NCBI GenBank assembly: GCA_028871235.1 | Contig: JAGWNO010000022.1 | Location: 1-16,377 of the forward strand | DNA from: Gammaproteobacteria bacterium | GTDB lineage: Bacteria; Pseudomonadota; Gammaproteobacteria; Natronospirales; REEB76 | Direction of reading: 5' to 3' | Length of the DNA: 16,377 nucleotides | Shown: piece by piece, positions 1-8,032 of the stretch | Position numbering within the stretch: position 1 is the first letter of the stretch | Layout of the letters: every line of letters starts with the position of its first letter | Translations under genes and position numbers: made by a program | The notes under the pieces: model-generated | The model's database searches: none | Told to the model about the DNA's origin: nothing | The model's input: the letters and a program-made list of their open reading frames with translations, nothing else

Positions 1-1
1 A

Positions 2-298
2 AAATTACGCCGGCGGGATGGACGGTCTTACAGGTTGGTGCCGTTGCCCTGGCCGCAGCCGGTGTACGATCACACCGGCCGGCGGCTGCCCGCCACCTAC
101 GCGAATTTTCTCATCATCAATGGCGCGGTACTGGTACCGACCTATAATGATCCGGCGGATGCCGCGGCCCTATCGGCATTGGCGGGCTGTTTCCCCGACC
201 GGCAGATGGTGCCGGTGATGTGCCGGCCGCTCATCTACCAGTACGGCAGCCTGCACTGCGTGACCATGCAATTACCCGCGGGCGTCGTATCTGAGTGA
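2..298 (+). CDS. aguA: Agmatine deiminase, C-terminal part (gene cut by window start)
   Basis: The frame is open from the window edge and ends in TGA at 296-298, giving about 98 C-terminal residues of a protein normally near 350-370 residues long. It reads LPWPQPVYD, then RLPATYANFLIINGAVLVPTY, then GSLHCVTMQLPAG, the conserved end of the agmatine deiminase (agmatine iminohydrolase) family. The Cys codon at 257-259 in the LHC motif is the expected catalytic nucleophile. Members hydrolyse agmatine to N-carbamoylputrescine and ammonia in the cytosol. The gene 65 bases downstream encodes the enzyme for the next step, so the pair is the arginine-decarboxylase route to putrescine. The N-terminal two thirds lies outside the window, so whether the gene is intact cannot be judged. 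The assignment itself is secure. Confidence 0.93.
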   Translation, partial: KLRRRDGRSYRLVPLPWPQPVYDHTGRRLPATYANFLIINGAVLVPTYNDPADAAALSALAGCFPDRQMVPVMCRPLIYQYGSLHCVTMQLPAGVVSE

Positions 299-363
299 CG
301 TAATTCATGGATATCATCATCCCGGCTTGCCCAGTTGATGCAGCAGGATGAAGTGGATTGGAA

Positions 364-1260
364 ATGAAACAAAAGCAGAAAATACTCAGCGTCGGTCTGG
401 TGCAACAAAGCTGCAGCACCGACCGCGCTCGCAACCTGGCGGAGAGCATCCAAGGTATCCGCGAAGCGGCCAGACACGGGGTCAAACTGGTGCTGCTGCA
501 GGAACTGCATACCGGTACGTATTTCTGCCAGACGGAAGACACCAAGATATTCGATCTGGCTGAACCCGTCCCCGGTCCGTCCACCCGGGAATTGGGCGCC
601 GTGGCGAAGGAAGCGGGTATGGTGATCGTGGCTTCGCTGTTTGAAAAGCGCGCCCCGGGCATCTACCACAATACCGCCGCGGTGCTGGAACAGGATGGGA
701 CGCTGGCCGGCATCTATCGCAAGATGCATATCCCCGACGACCCGGGCTACTCCGAGAAGTTCTATTTCACCCCTGGCGATCTGGGATTCCACCCCATCAA
801 GACCTCCGTGGGCAAGCTGGGGGTGCTCATATGCTGGGATCAATGGTACCCGGAAGCTGCGCGCCTCATGACCTTGGCCGGGGCGGAACTGCTGCTCTAC
901 CCCACCGCCATCGGCTGGAGCGACGAAGACAATGCCGCCGAACAGGCGCGCCAGCGGGAAGCCTGGATCACCATCCAGCGCGCCCATGCGGTGGCGAACG
1001 GCCTGCCGGTGTTGGTCTGCAATCGTGTCGGCACTGAAACGGATCCCTCCGGCCGCGGCCGCGGCATCCGCTTCTGGGGCTCCAGCTTCATCGCCGGGCC
1101 CCAGGGCGAGATCCTGGCGCAAGCCGGCACCGAGGCTCCCGCTGTGCTCATCGCCGGTGTGGACCTTGCGCGTTCCGAAGCGGTACGCCGCATCTGGCCT
1201 TACCTGCGGGATCGGCGCATCGATGCCTATGCCGATCTGCTGAAGCGTTTCCGGGATTAA
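364..1260 (+). CDS. aguB: N-carbamoylputrescine amidohydrolase (nitrilase superfamily)
   Basis: This 298-residue nitrilase-fold protein has the complete Glu-Lys-Cys triad. Counting from an upstream TTG at 358, these are Glu49 in LLQELHTGTYF, Lys122 in YRKMHIPDDPG and Cys159 in LICWDQWYPEAAR; subtract two for the ATG at 364. The IPDDPGYSEKFYF stretch and the WDQWYPE context are characteristic of the AguB branch, which hydrolyses N-carbamoylputrescine to putrescine, CO2 and ammonia. The length is close to that of characterised AguB proteins. It follows aguA by 65 bases and is probably co-transcribed with it. The start is ambiguous: AGGA at 345-348 lies 9 bases before TTG 358 but 15 before ATG 364. 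ATG was preferred, and the difference is two residues. Nothing is missing or frameshifted. Confidence 0.95.
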   Translation: MKQKQKILSVGLVQQSCSTDRARNLAESIQGIREAARHGVKLVLLQELHTGTYFCQTEDTKIFDLAEPVPGPSTRELGAVAKEAGMVIVASLFEKRAPGIYHNTAAVLEQDGTLAGIYRKMHIPDDPGYSEKFYFTPGDLGFHPIKTSVGKLGVLICWDQWYPEAARLMTLAGAELLLYPTAIGWSDEDNAAEQARQREAWITIQRAHAVANGLPVLVCNRVGTETDPSGRGRGIRFWGSSFIAGPQGEILAQAGTEAPAVLIAGVDLARSEAVRRIWPYLRDRRIDAYADLLKRFRD

Positions 1261-1301
1261 CACAGCGGCAAGGGATTGCCGCGACAGCCTGCACCCCCGT
1301 C

Positions 1302-1318
1302 ACCCCGCTTTGCGGGGT
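1302..1318. other. Perfect short hairpin between aguB and mfd
   Basis: ACCCCGC (1302-1308), loop TTT, then GCGGGGT (1312-1318) forms a perfect 7-bp GC-rich stem. It lies 42 bases after the aguB stop and ends 21 bases before the mfd ATG. No T-run follows, so it is not a textbook intrinsic terminator. It may still attenuate read-through, protect the aguB mRNA 3' end, or affect the mfd leader. Only the symmetry is directly visible. Confidence 0.5.
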
Positions 1319-1339
1319 AGGCGTATTTGCGCATTCGCC

Positions 1340-4300
1340 ATGATCACCAGCAAATCGCTTACACCACTACTGCCTGATGCCGCGCACATGTGGGTGCGCT
1401 GGGGGAAGCTCTACGGCAGCAGCACGGCGCTGGCCCTGGCTAATGCCGCGCAGCTATCCGACGTACCACTGCTCGTAGTGACACCCAGCGCCCACGAAGC
1501 GGAGCGCGGTGTGGAGGAGCTGCGTTTCTTCCTCGGCGCAGACCCGCTGCCGGTGGCGCTGTTTCCAGACTGGGAGACGTTGCCTTACGACGTGTTCTCG
1601 CCCCATCAGGATATCGTCTCCGAGCGGCTCGCCACCCTCGCGCAACTGCCGGAACTGCAGCGCGGTATCGTGGTGATCGCCGCAGCCACGCTGTTGCAGC
1701 GCCTGCCACCGCCCGCCTACGTGCTCGGCGGCAGCCTGCTGCTCAAGGTCGGCGACACTCTCGACCAGGAAAGCATGCGCCAGCGACTCACTGCTGCCGG
1801 CTACGCCGCCGTCACCCAGGTGATGGAACACGGTGAGTTCGCCATTCGTGGCGCGCTGCTTGACGTGTTTCCCATGGGCAGCGCCCTGCCCTACCGCATC
1901 GATCTTTTCGACCGGGAGATCGAGACCATCCGCCATTTCGATCCGGAGACGCAACTCTCCCGGGACCAGCTTGCGGAAATCCGCCTGCTGCCGGCGCGGG
2001 AATTCCCCCTGGATGAGGACGGCATCCGCAGTTTCCGCCAGCGTTACCGTGCCCGCTTCGAGGGAGACCCGCAGAAAAACGTTGTCTACCGCGATGTCAG
2101 CAAGGGTCTCGCATCCGGCGGCATCGAATACTGCCTGCCGCTGTTCTTTGACCGCACCGCCGGTCTCTTCGATTACCTGCCGCATACTGCCATCACTGCC
2201 ACCCTGGAGGATACCGACGGTGCCATGGCGCAGGCCTGGTCGCAGATAGAGGAGCGCTACGAGCAGTATCGCCATGACCTCGAGCGCCCGCTGCTGCGGC
2301 CGGATGAGCTCTGGTTGACGCCGGAAGAGGTACGCCAGGCGCTGGGTGCGCGCCCGCGCATCCAGCTGCAGGGTTTCGAGCTGCCGGACGGAGACGGCAG
2401 CAACTTCGCCACCGCCGCGCCGCCGCCATTGCGGGTGGAAAGCCGCGCCGCAGAGCCGGTGGCGAAACTGCTGGGGTTCCTGCAGGAATTTCCCGGCCGG
2501 GTATTGTTCGCGGCGGAATCCGCCGGCCGACGTGAGTACCTGCTGGAACTGCTGACGCGCCGTGAACTGGCGCCGCTGGCGGTGGACGGCTGGCAGGCGT
2601 TCCTGGCAAGCGATGCGCGTATCGCCCTGTGCATCGCGCCACTGGAGCGGGGCCTGCTGCTGCCGGAAGCGGGTATTGCCATCATCGCCGAGGAACAGCT
2701 GTTCGGTCAGCGTGCCCGGCAAACCAGCCGGCGCGTCGCACAGCGGGATCCGGCCAGCATTATCCGCGACCTGGCGGATCTGGCGGCAGGCGCGCCGGTG
2801 GTGCACGAGGAACACGGTGTGGGCCGCTTTCTCGGTCTGCAATTACTCGAATTGAACGGCATCGAGTCGGAGTTCCTGACACTGGAATACGCCGGTGGCG
2901 ACAAACTGTACGTACCGGTGTCCTCGCTGCACCTCATCACCCGTTACAGCGGCAGCCCGCCGGAAACCGCGCCGCTGCACCGCCTGGGTACCGACCAATG
3001 GCGCAAAGCCAGACGCCGCGCGGCTGAGCAGGTGCGGGACGTGGCGGCGGAGCTCTTGGATATCTACGCGCGCCGCGCCGCCCGGGAGGGTCATGCCTTC
3101 AAGCTGGACGAGCCGGACTATCAGGCTTTCGCCGGGGATTTCCCCTTCGACGAGACCCCTGATCAGATTACCGCCATCAACGGCGTCATCGCCGACATGA
3201 CGGCCGGCAAACCCATGGACCGGGTGGTATGCGGTGACGTGGGATTCGGCAAGACCGAGGTGGCGCTGCGTGCCGCCTTCGTGGCGGTGCAGAGCGGCAA
3301 GCAGGTGGCAGTGCTGGTGCCCACCACGCTGCTGGCGCAGCAGCATGCCCAGACCTTCCACGACCGCTTTGCCGACTGGCCGGTGCGCATCGAAGTGCTG
3401 TCCCGCTTCCGCACCGGCAAGCAACAGCGCGCCGTCATGCAGGCAATTTCTGCGGGCAAGGTGGACATCGTCATCGGCACCCATGCACTGTTGCGGGATG
3501 AATTGCAGTTCCGGGACCTGGGACTGGTGATCATCGACGAGGAACACCGCTTCGGCGTGCAGCACAAGGAGCGGCTCAAGAAACTGCGCGCCGCGGTGGA
3601 TGTGCTGACCCTCACCGCCACCCCCATCCCCCGTACCCTCAACATGTCACTGGCGGGTCTGCGGGATCTCTCCATCATCGCCACGCCGCCCGCCGAGCGC
3701 CTCGCGGTCAAAACCTTCGTGAGCGAATGGCGGGATGCGCTCGTCCAGGAGGCCTGTCTGCGCGAGATCAAGCGTGGCGGTCAGGTGTATTTCGTGCACA
3801 ACAGCGTCGACACCATCGACAAGACCGCGGCGGAGGTGTCCAAACTGGTGCCCGGCGCCGAAGTGCGCATCGCCCATGGCCAGATGCACGAGCGGGATCT
3901 GGAACAGGTGATGCTGGATTTCTATCACCGCCGCTTCAACCTGCTGGTATGCACCACCATCATCGAGAGCGGCATCGATGTGCCCAGCGCCAACACCATC
4001 GTCATCCACCGCGCCGACAAATTCGGCCTGGCGCAACTGCACCAGTTGCGCGGCCGCGTAGGCCGCTCCCACCACCGCGCCTATGCCTACCTCATCATTC
4101 CGCCGCGCAGCCTGCTGACATCCGATGCGGTGAAACGGCTGGAAGCCATCGAATCCCTGGAGCAGCTGGGCGCCGGCTTCACCCTCGCCACCCATGACCT
4201 GGAAATCCGCGGTGCCGGAGAGTTGCTGGGCGACGAGCAGAGCGGCCAGATCCATGAAGTGGGTTTCAGCCTCTACACGGAACTGCTGGAACGGGCGGTG

Positions 4301-4801
4301 CGCGCCCTCAGGGAGGGCCGGAGCGTGGACCTGGAAGCGCCGCTGGATCACGGCCCGGAGATCGACCTGCACATGCCGGCGCGGCTGCCCGCCGACTATA
4401 TGCCGGACGTGCACCTGCGCCTCACCCTCTACAAGCGCATCGCCAGCGCCGGGAATCCTGAGGAACTGGACGAGCTGCAGGTGGAAATGATCGACCGCTT
4501 CGGCCTGCTGCCGCCACCGGCCAAGACTCTGTTCCGCATCGCGGCACTCAAGCTCAAGGCCGCGCCCCTGGGTGTGCGCAAGATCGAGGCCGGGGCCGGC
4601 GGCGGGCGCATCAGCTTCAGCGACACCACCAGCGTGGACCCCGGCATCGTGATCCGCATGATCCAGCAGATGCCCCGGCATTACCGACTCGACGGCAGCA
4701 ACCGGCTGCGCTTCATGCTGGCGCTGGAGGATCCGGAACAGCGCATCCGCGCAGTGGATACGTTATTGGATAAGCTCACCCGCAAGGCGGCCGCCGCCTG
4801 A
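1340..4801 (+). CDS. mfd: Transcription-repair coupling factor Mfd
   Basis: This 1153-residue protein matches the usual Mfd length (E. coli about 1148). Mfd binds RNA polymerase stalled at DNA lesions, removes it by ATP-driven translocation and recruits UvrA. An N-terminal UvrB-like module is visible (FPDWETLPYDVFSPH near residue 75). The RNA-polymerase-interacting region follows (VVHEEHGVGRFLGL near residue 490). The superfamily-2 motor carries Walker A GDVGFGKTE at 632-640 and the DEEH box at 733-736 with HRFGVQHKERLK after it. Further motor motifs are TLTATPIPRTLNMSL, ESGIDVPSANTI and QLRGRVGRSHHRAYAYL, and then comes the C-terminal regulatory domain (LPADYMPD...RLTLYKRI). The frame also opens at a TTG at 1310, but that codon lies inside the hairpin, while ATG 1340 gives the expected N-terminus. 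No clear Shine-Dalgarno sequence precedes it. The gene appears complete. Confidence 0.97.
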   Translation: MITSKSLTPLLPDAAHMWVRWGKLYGSSTALALANAAQLSDVPLLVVTPSAHEAERGVEELRFFLGADPLPVALFPDWETLPYDVFSPHQDIVSERLATLAQLPELQRGIVVIAAATLLQRLPPPAYVLGGSLLLKVGDTLDQESMRQRLTAAGYAAVTQVMEHGEFAIRGALLDVFPMGSALPYRIDLFDREIETIRHFDPETQLSRDQLAEIRLLPAREFPLDEDGIRSFRQRYRARFEGDPQKNVVYRDVSKGLASGGIEYCLPLFFDRTAGLFDYLPHTAITATLEDTDGAMAQAWSQIEERYEQYRHDLERPLLRPDELWLTPEEVRQALGARPRIQLQGFELPDGDGSNFATAAPPPLRVESRAAEPVAKLLGFLQEFPGRVLFAAESAGRREYLLELLTRRELAPLAVDGWQAFLASDARIALCIAPLERGLLLPEAGIAIIAEEQLFGQRARQTSRRVAQRDPASIIRDLADLAAGAPVVHEEHGVGRFLGLQLLELNGIESEFLTLEYAGGDKLYVPVSSLHLITRYSGSPPETAPLHRLGTDQWRKARRRAAEQVRDVAAELLDIYARRAAREGHAFKLDEPDYQAFAGDFPFDETPDQITAINGVIADMTAGKPMDRVVCGDVGFGKTEVALRAAFVAVQSGKQVAVLVPTTLLAQQHAQTFHDRFADWPVRIEVLSRFRTGKQQRAVMQAISAGKVDIVIGTHALLRDELQFRDLGLVIIDEEHRFGVQHKERLKKLRAAVDVLTLTATPIPRTLNMSLAGLRDLSIIATPPAERLAVKTFVSEWRDALVQEACLREIKRGGQVYFVHNSVDTIDKTAAEVSKLVPGAEVRIAHGQMHERDLEQVMLDFYHRRFNLLVCTTIIESGIDVPSANTIVIHRADKFGLAQLHQLRGRVGRSHHRAYAYLIIPPRSLLTSDAVKRLEAIESLEQLGAGFTLATHDLEIRGAGELLGDEQSGQIHEVGFSLYTELLERAVRALREGRSVDLEAPLDHGPEIDLHMPARLPADYMPDVHLRLTLYKRIASAGNPEELDELQVEMIDRFGLLPPPAKTLFRIAALKLKAAPLGVRKIEAGAGGGRISFSDTTSVDPGIVIRMIQQMPRHYRLDGSNRLRFMLALEDPEQRIRAVDTLLDKLTRKAAAA

Positions 4802-4851
4802 CAATCCCGGGCCTATAGAGGCTGCGGAGATGAGCGTTTACACTAGCCGCT

Positions 4852-4917
4852 GCGGGTATGCGCCGTGCCCAGGCAACCTGAATTTGTGGCTTTAGAGTGA
4901 TGCATATCCATACCCGC
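4852..4917. repeat. 9-bp inverted repeat in the mfd-csiV gap
   Basis: GCGGGTATG at 4852-4860 is the exact reverse complement of CATACCCGC at 4909-4917, with 48 bases between the arms. The downstream arm ends 14 bases before the Shine-Dalgarno sequence of the next gene. It could fold as a long-looped leader or mark a protein-binding pair, or it could be chance. The rest of the 139-base gap (4802-4940) holds no ORF and no convincing sigma-70 promoter. Confidence 0.3.
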
Positions 4918-4940
4918 GGGATTACCGCAAGAGGTGACGA

Positions 4941-5642
4941 GTGAAATCACTGCGAACCGGTCTGTTGCTCGCCATGCTGCTGCTTTCGCCGCTGTGCACG
5001 GCAGCCAATTCCAGCGCACCCAGCTGGTACGCCGTGGAACTCATCGTGTTCCGCTACACCGACCCCCAGGCCGGCTCCCTGGAAACCTGGCCGGCGAATC
5101 CGGGCAGCCCCGATTGGAACAGTGCCGTCGCCCTGACGTCGCCGGATGCCAATCCGGCATTGGTGCCCTTTCAGGAACTGCCTGCATCCAGCTACCGCAT
5201 GGATAACGTCTGGCAGAAACTCAAGCGTTCCCATGACTACGAACCCCTGCTGCACATCGCCTGGATGCAGCCCAGCGCGGATCGCAGCACCGCTCCGGCG
5301 GTGCGTATCGGCGTGCCGCCCGTAAGCACACCGCCAGCCATGAGCGTGCCCGCAGCAGCCAGTGCAGCCGTCGCTGCCGCCGCCGGGGAAAACGCCACTC
5401 CCGTTTACGGTACCGCTAAACTCAGCACCACCGGCCCTTATCTGCACTTCGATCTGGACATGATATATCGCGGCGCGCTCCTCAAGACGGGCACGCCGGG
5501 TGTCTCGCAGCCGCTGGCAACAGCATCGCCCCAATTCCAGTGGTATCGACTCGCCCAGGATCGCCGTATTGATGCCGGCAGGATGAACTACTTCGACCAG
5601 CCACTCTTTGGAGTGCTGCTGCTGGTGACCCCGTTGAAATAA
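4941..5642 (+). CDS. csiV: CsiV-family periplasmic protein (peptidoglycan-binding, putative)
   Basis: This 233-residue protein starts at GTG with GAGG at 4931-4934, six bases upstream. The N-terminus is a Sec signal peptide (MKSLRTG, a hydrophobic LLLAMLLLSPL core, cleavage near CTA-A at residues 20-22). The mature protein opens with SWYAVELIVFRYTD and closes with NYFDQPLFGVLLLVTP. These are the two signature ends of the CsiV family (PF10972), whose Vibrio cholerae member binds peptidoglycan and is needed for cell shape and LpoA-dependent wall synthesis. An Ala/Pro/Val-rich low-complexity stretch lies around residues 113-147, and the middle of the protein is poorly conserved. Location after mfd matches the arrangement I recall from pseudomonads, where the homologue is usually annotated as hypothetical. 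Family membership is well supported. The wall-related role is taken from the Vibrio protein. Confidence 0.8.
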   Translation: MKSLRTGLLLAMLLLSPLCTAANSSAPSWYAVELIVFRYTDPQAGSLETWPANPGSPDWNSAVALTSPDANPALVPFQELPASSYRMDNVWQKLKRSHDYEPLLHIAWMQPSADRSTAPAVRIGVPPVSTPPAMSVPAAASAAVAAAAGENATPVYGTAKLSTTGPYLHFDLDMIYRGALLKTGTPGVSQPLATASPQFQWYRLAQDRRIDAGRMNYFDQPLFGVLLLVTPLK

Positions 5643-5670
5643 AACGGACCTTAAGTGGCTGAATCCGTTT
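5642..5670. terminator. Possible bidirectional terminator between csiV and mtnP
   Basis: AAACGGA (5642-5648) and TCCGTTT (5664-5670) are exact inverted arms around a 15-base loop in the 26-base gap between two convergent genes. The arms touch both stop codons (csiV TAA 5640-5642, mtnP TAA 5671-5669). On either strand the 3' arm ends in TTT, so a weak intrinsic terminator could work in both directions. The stem is only moderately GC-rich, so efficiency is uncertain. Confidence 0.45.
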
Positions 5671-6409
5671 ACATGGCATTGAAACTTTCCAATAACACCC
5701 GCACCTGGTCCATCCCCTGCTTGAGATAAACGTCGATCTCCGCGTGGATATCCTTGCGGCTCTTGCCCGCGGCGCGGTTGGCGATCACCGCGCAACAGGC
5801 ATAGGCCAGTCCCTGTTCCCGCGCCAATGCCGCTTCCGGCATGCCGGTCATACCCACCAGATCGCAGCCATCGCGTTCCAGCCTGCTGATCTCCGCCGCC
5901 GTCTCCAGGCGCGGTCCCTGGGTGGCGCCGTAGGTGCCAGCGGCTACGAACTGCAACTGCGCCGCCTGCGCCGCGGCGATCAGTTTCCGGCGCAGTGCCT
6001 GGTCGTAGGGATGGGTGAAGTCTATGTGGGTGACCCGCTCCAGATCCTGCTCGAAGAAGGTGTGAGGGCGGTCATAGGTATAATCGATGATCTGGTCAGG
6101 AAAAACGATCCAGCCGGGCCGCATGTCAGCGCGGATGCCGCCCACAGCGGCCACCGCCAGCACCTGTTGCACGCCGATGCTTTTCAGCGCCCAGATATTG
6201 GCGCGGTAATTCACCTTGTGGGGCGGGATGGTGTGAGCGTAACCGTGGCGCGCCAGGAACACCACGCCGCGGCCCGCCAACCGTCCGTGGGTAAGCGGCC
6301 CGGATGGTTCGCCGTAGGGCGTGGATACCACTTCACGCCGCAGTATCTCGAGACCGTTGATGGCGGTGAGCCCGGTGCCACCGATGATGGCCAGGCCGGT
6401 CGTGTTCAT
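5669..6409 (-). CDS. mtnP: S-methyl-5'-thioinosine (or thioadenosine) phosphorylase
   Basis: This 246-residue protein belongs to the PNP/MTAP family of trimeric nucleoside phosphorylases. It has the N-terminal phosphate loop IIGGTGL, RHGYAHTIPPHKVNYRANI, the LAVAAVGGIR segment, GTYGATQGPRLETAAEI and GMTGMPEAALARE, which contacts the nucleoside. Enzymes of this branch cleave methylthioadenosine or methylthioinosine with phosphate to the base and methylthioribose-1-phosphate. In pseudomonads the mfd/nagZ-linked homologue prefers methylthioinosine, and neighbouring hpt, which uses hypoxanthine, favours that here. The frame stays open upstream, but ATG 6409 overlaps the hpt stop in an ATGA junction and gives the conserved N-terminus. 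It is the last gene of the minus-strand operon. The family is certain; the exact substrate is inferred. Confidence 0.88.
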   Translation of the reverse strand: MNTTGLAIIGGTGLTAINGLEILRREVVSTPYGEPSGPLTHGRLAGRGVVFLARHGYAHTIPPHKVNYRANIWALKSIGVQQVLAVAAVGGIRADMRPGWIVFPDQIIDYTYDRPHTFFEQDLERVTHIDFTHPYDQALRRKLIAAAQAAQLQFVAAGTYGATQGPRLETAAEISRLERDGCDLVGMTGMPEAALAREQGLAYACCAVIANRAAGKSRKDIHAEIDVYLKQGMDQVRVLLESFNAM

Positions 6410-6978
6410 TCGCCCTGTCCGCCCAGTGGCTCGCACAGCGCATAGATACCGGGGAAGTTGCGCAGATAATTCTTGTAATCCAGGCCGCAGCCGAACAGAT
6501 AGCGATCCGGCGCCTCCAGTCCCACGAAATCCGGCTGCATGCCGGTGCGATTGCGCGCATGGCGTTTCCTTACCAGGACTGCAGTGAACACCTGGCGCGC
6601 GCCGCGGGCGCGGCAATCCTCCACGATGCAGGCAAGCGTCACGCCTTCATCAAAGATGTCATCCACCAGCAGCACCACGCGATCGCGCAGCGGCAGACTT
6701 GGTCGCACGCGCCACTCCAGTTCACGGCCAGCGGTATCGCCGCGATAACGGGTGGCGTGCAGGTAATCGAGCTGCAGGGGGAAATGCAGTCTTGGCAGCA
6801 GCCAGCCGGTGGGGATGATGCCGCCGGTCATGACGCACAGCACCAGCGGATTGCTCTCCGCCAGCACCGGCGTGATGACCTCGGCCATCCTGCCGACAGC
6901 CGCCTGCACCGCCTCTCCGGAATGCAGCAACTCCGCTTGCCGCTGTACGCGACGAATCTCATCCAGCAATCCGCTCAT
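6406..6978 (-). CDS. hpt: Hypoxanthine-guanine phosphoribosyltransferase
   Basis: The product is 190 residues, the usual size for a bacterial HPRT. The PRPP-binding signature VVLLVDDIFDEGVTL lies at residues 101-115, with the paired acidic residues that contact the ribose. The pyrophosphate loop is VMTGG at 49-53, and the C-terminal FVGLEAPDRYLFGCGLDY segment is the purine-binding part of the family. It transfers phosphoribose from PRPP to hypoxanthine or guanine, giving IMP or GMP, in the cytosol. ATG 6978 is chosen because GAGGG sits just upstream on the minus strand and the start falls seven bases after the nagZ stop. A longer in-frame start would lie inside nagZ. Its stop overlaps the mtnP start by four bases, so the two enzymes are probably made together and act in sequence. 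Confidence 0.9.
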   Translation of the reverse strand: MSGLLDEIRRVQRQAELLHSGEAVQAAVGRMAEVITPVLAESNPLVLCVMTGGIIPTGWLLPRLHFPLQLDYLHATRYRGDTAGRELEWRVRPSLPLRDRVVLLVDDIFDEGVTLACIVEDCRARGARQVFTAVLVRKRHARNRTGMQPDFVGLEAPDRYLFGCGLDYKNYLRNFPGIYALCEPLGGQGE

Positions 6979-6985
6979 GGCGCCC

Positions 6986-8032
6986 TCAGTTCTCAAGCCG
7001 GAACTCATCACCGGCGTAATACTGCTCCAATGCAGCGCGTGCCGCGCGCCACTCGCGACTGGCATGCAACTCTTCGCGGGATAACTGCTCCCGTCCGTGC
7101 AGGCGTGCCAGCCGCCACTGGCTCAGGGGATTGACGTAGTTGCCGAGACTATCGATGATGGCCAGCACGCCTGCGCGCTGGTTGCATACCGGCAGCATGT
7201 CGCAACCGGCCGCCAGCGCTGCGCGGGCACGCTCCACATAATCGCCCGCGCCGGCGGCGCCGCGCATGCTCAGATCATCGCAGAACACCGCGCCGCCGAA
7301 TCCCATCCGGCCGCGCAATTCCGCTTCGATCCAGCGACGCGACAGGCTCGCCGGCAAGCCATCAATCGTTGCATATACCACATGCGCCATCATCACTGCG
7401 GCGAGGTCGAGGCGTATCAAGCGTTCGAAGGGTTTCAGGTCATGACGCCGGATATCATCCAGCGGCCGCGCATCCACCGGCAGCAGCTGGTGGGAATCCC
7501 CTTCCACGGCACCGTGGCCGGGAAAATGCTTGGCGGTGGCCGCCATACCGGCGCGGCGCATGCCCAGCAGCCATTCACGCCCCAGTTCGCCCACCGTCTC
7601 GGCATCCCGGTGAAAAGCACGGTCGCCGATGATGCTGCTGACCCCGTAATCCAGGTCCAGCACCGGCGCAAAACTGATATCCACGTCCATGGCGCGCAGC
7701 TCCGCCGCCATGAGCCAGGCCGCCTGTTCCGCCAGCCGTCGCCCGGCGCTGGCGTCACGCTCATACAAACGGCCAAACAGCCGCGCCGGCGGCAACAGCG
7801 TGCAGCCCTGGCGGAAACGCTGCACCCGCCCGCCTTCCTGATCCACTGCGGCCAGCAGTTGTGGCGTGCGCAGTCCATGGATCGCCTCCACCAAGGCCGA
7901 CAGTTGTTCCGGGTCAGCATAGTTACGGGTGAACAGGATCACGCCGCCCACCAGCGGATGCGCCAGCACCTCCCGGTCCTCGGCCGTAAGCTCGGTGCCG
8001 GCGAGGTCCACCATCAACGGTCCGAGACTCAT
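6986..8032 (-). CDS. nagZ: Beta-N-acetylhexosaminidase NagZ (GH3)
   Basis: This 348-residue glycoside hydrolase family 3 enzyme is close to E. coli NagZ (341 residues). The family motif AKHFPGHGAVEGDSH spans residues 167-181 and contains the His (181) that acts in acid-base catalysis. The nucleophile Asp lies in FCDDLSMRG (252-253). AVDQEGGRVQRF at 62-73 and the end of the TIM barrel are intact. There is no signal peptide, so it acts in the cytosol, removing GlcNAc from anhydromuropeptides during cell-wall recycling. That step also yields AmpC-inducing ligands where an ampR system exists. ATG 8032 overlaps by four bases (ATGA) with the stop of the rlmD relic upstream, a translational-coupling layout left over from when that gene was whole. 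The start is also supported by the MSLGPLMVDLAGTEL N-terminus. Confidence 0.95.
   Translation of the reverse strand: MSLGPLMVDLAGTELTAEDREVLAHPLVGGVILFTRNYADPEQLSALVEAIHGLRTPQLLAAVDQEGGRVQRFRQGCTLLPPARLFGRLYERDASAGRRLAEQAAWLMAAELRAMDVDISFAPVLDLDYGVSSIIGDRAFHRDAETVGELGREWLLGMRRAGMAATAKHFPGHGAVEGDSHQLLPVDARPLDDIRRHDLKPFERLIRLDLAAVMMAHVVYATIDGLPASLSRRWIEAELRGRMGFGGAVFCDDLSMRGAAGAGDYVERARAALAAGCDMLPVCNQRAGVLAIIDSLGNYVNPLSQWRLARLHGREQLSREELHASREWRAARAALEQYYAGDEFRLEN

Noticed and set aside
235..1263. Minus-strand open frame of 342 codons opposite aguB
   Set aside because: It is antisense to an intact catalytic-triad enzyme and has no family signature.
1310..1339. TTG 1310 as the mfd start
   Set aside because: The codon is inside a hairpin, and the added residues do not resemble Mfd N-termini. 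ATG 1340 fits the family length.
1454..2842. Long minus-strand open frame opposite mfd (462 codons)
   Set aside because: It lies wholly antisense to well-conserved mfd motifs, shows no recognisable domain, and is typical of GC-rich shadow frames. The same applies to 3647-4681 and 2843-3565.
4837..4865. TTTACA at 4837 as a promoter for the CsiV-family gene
   Set aside because: No acceptable -10 sequence lies 16-18 bases downstream.
6410..6616. Upstream extension of mtnP to 6616
   Set aside because: The extra residues overlap hpt and lack homology. ATG 6409 gives the conserved start and an ATGA junction.
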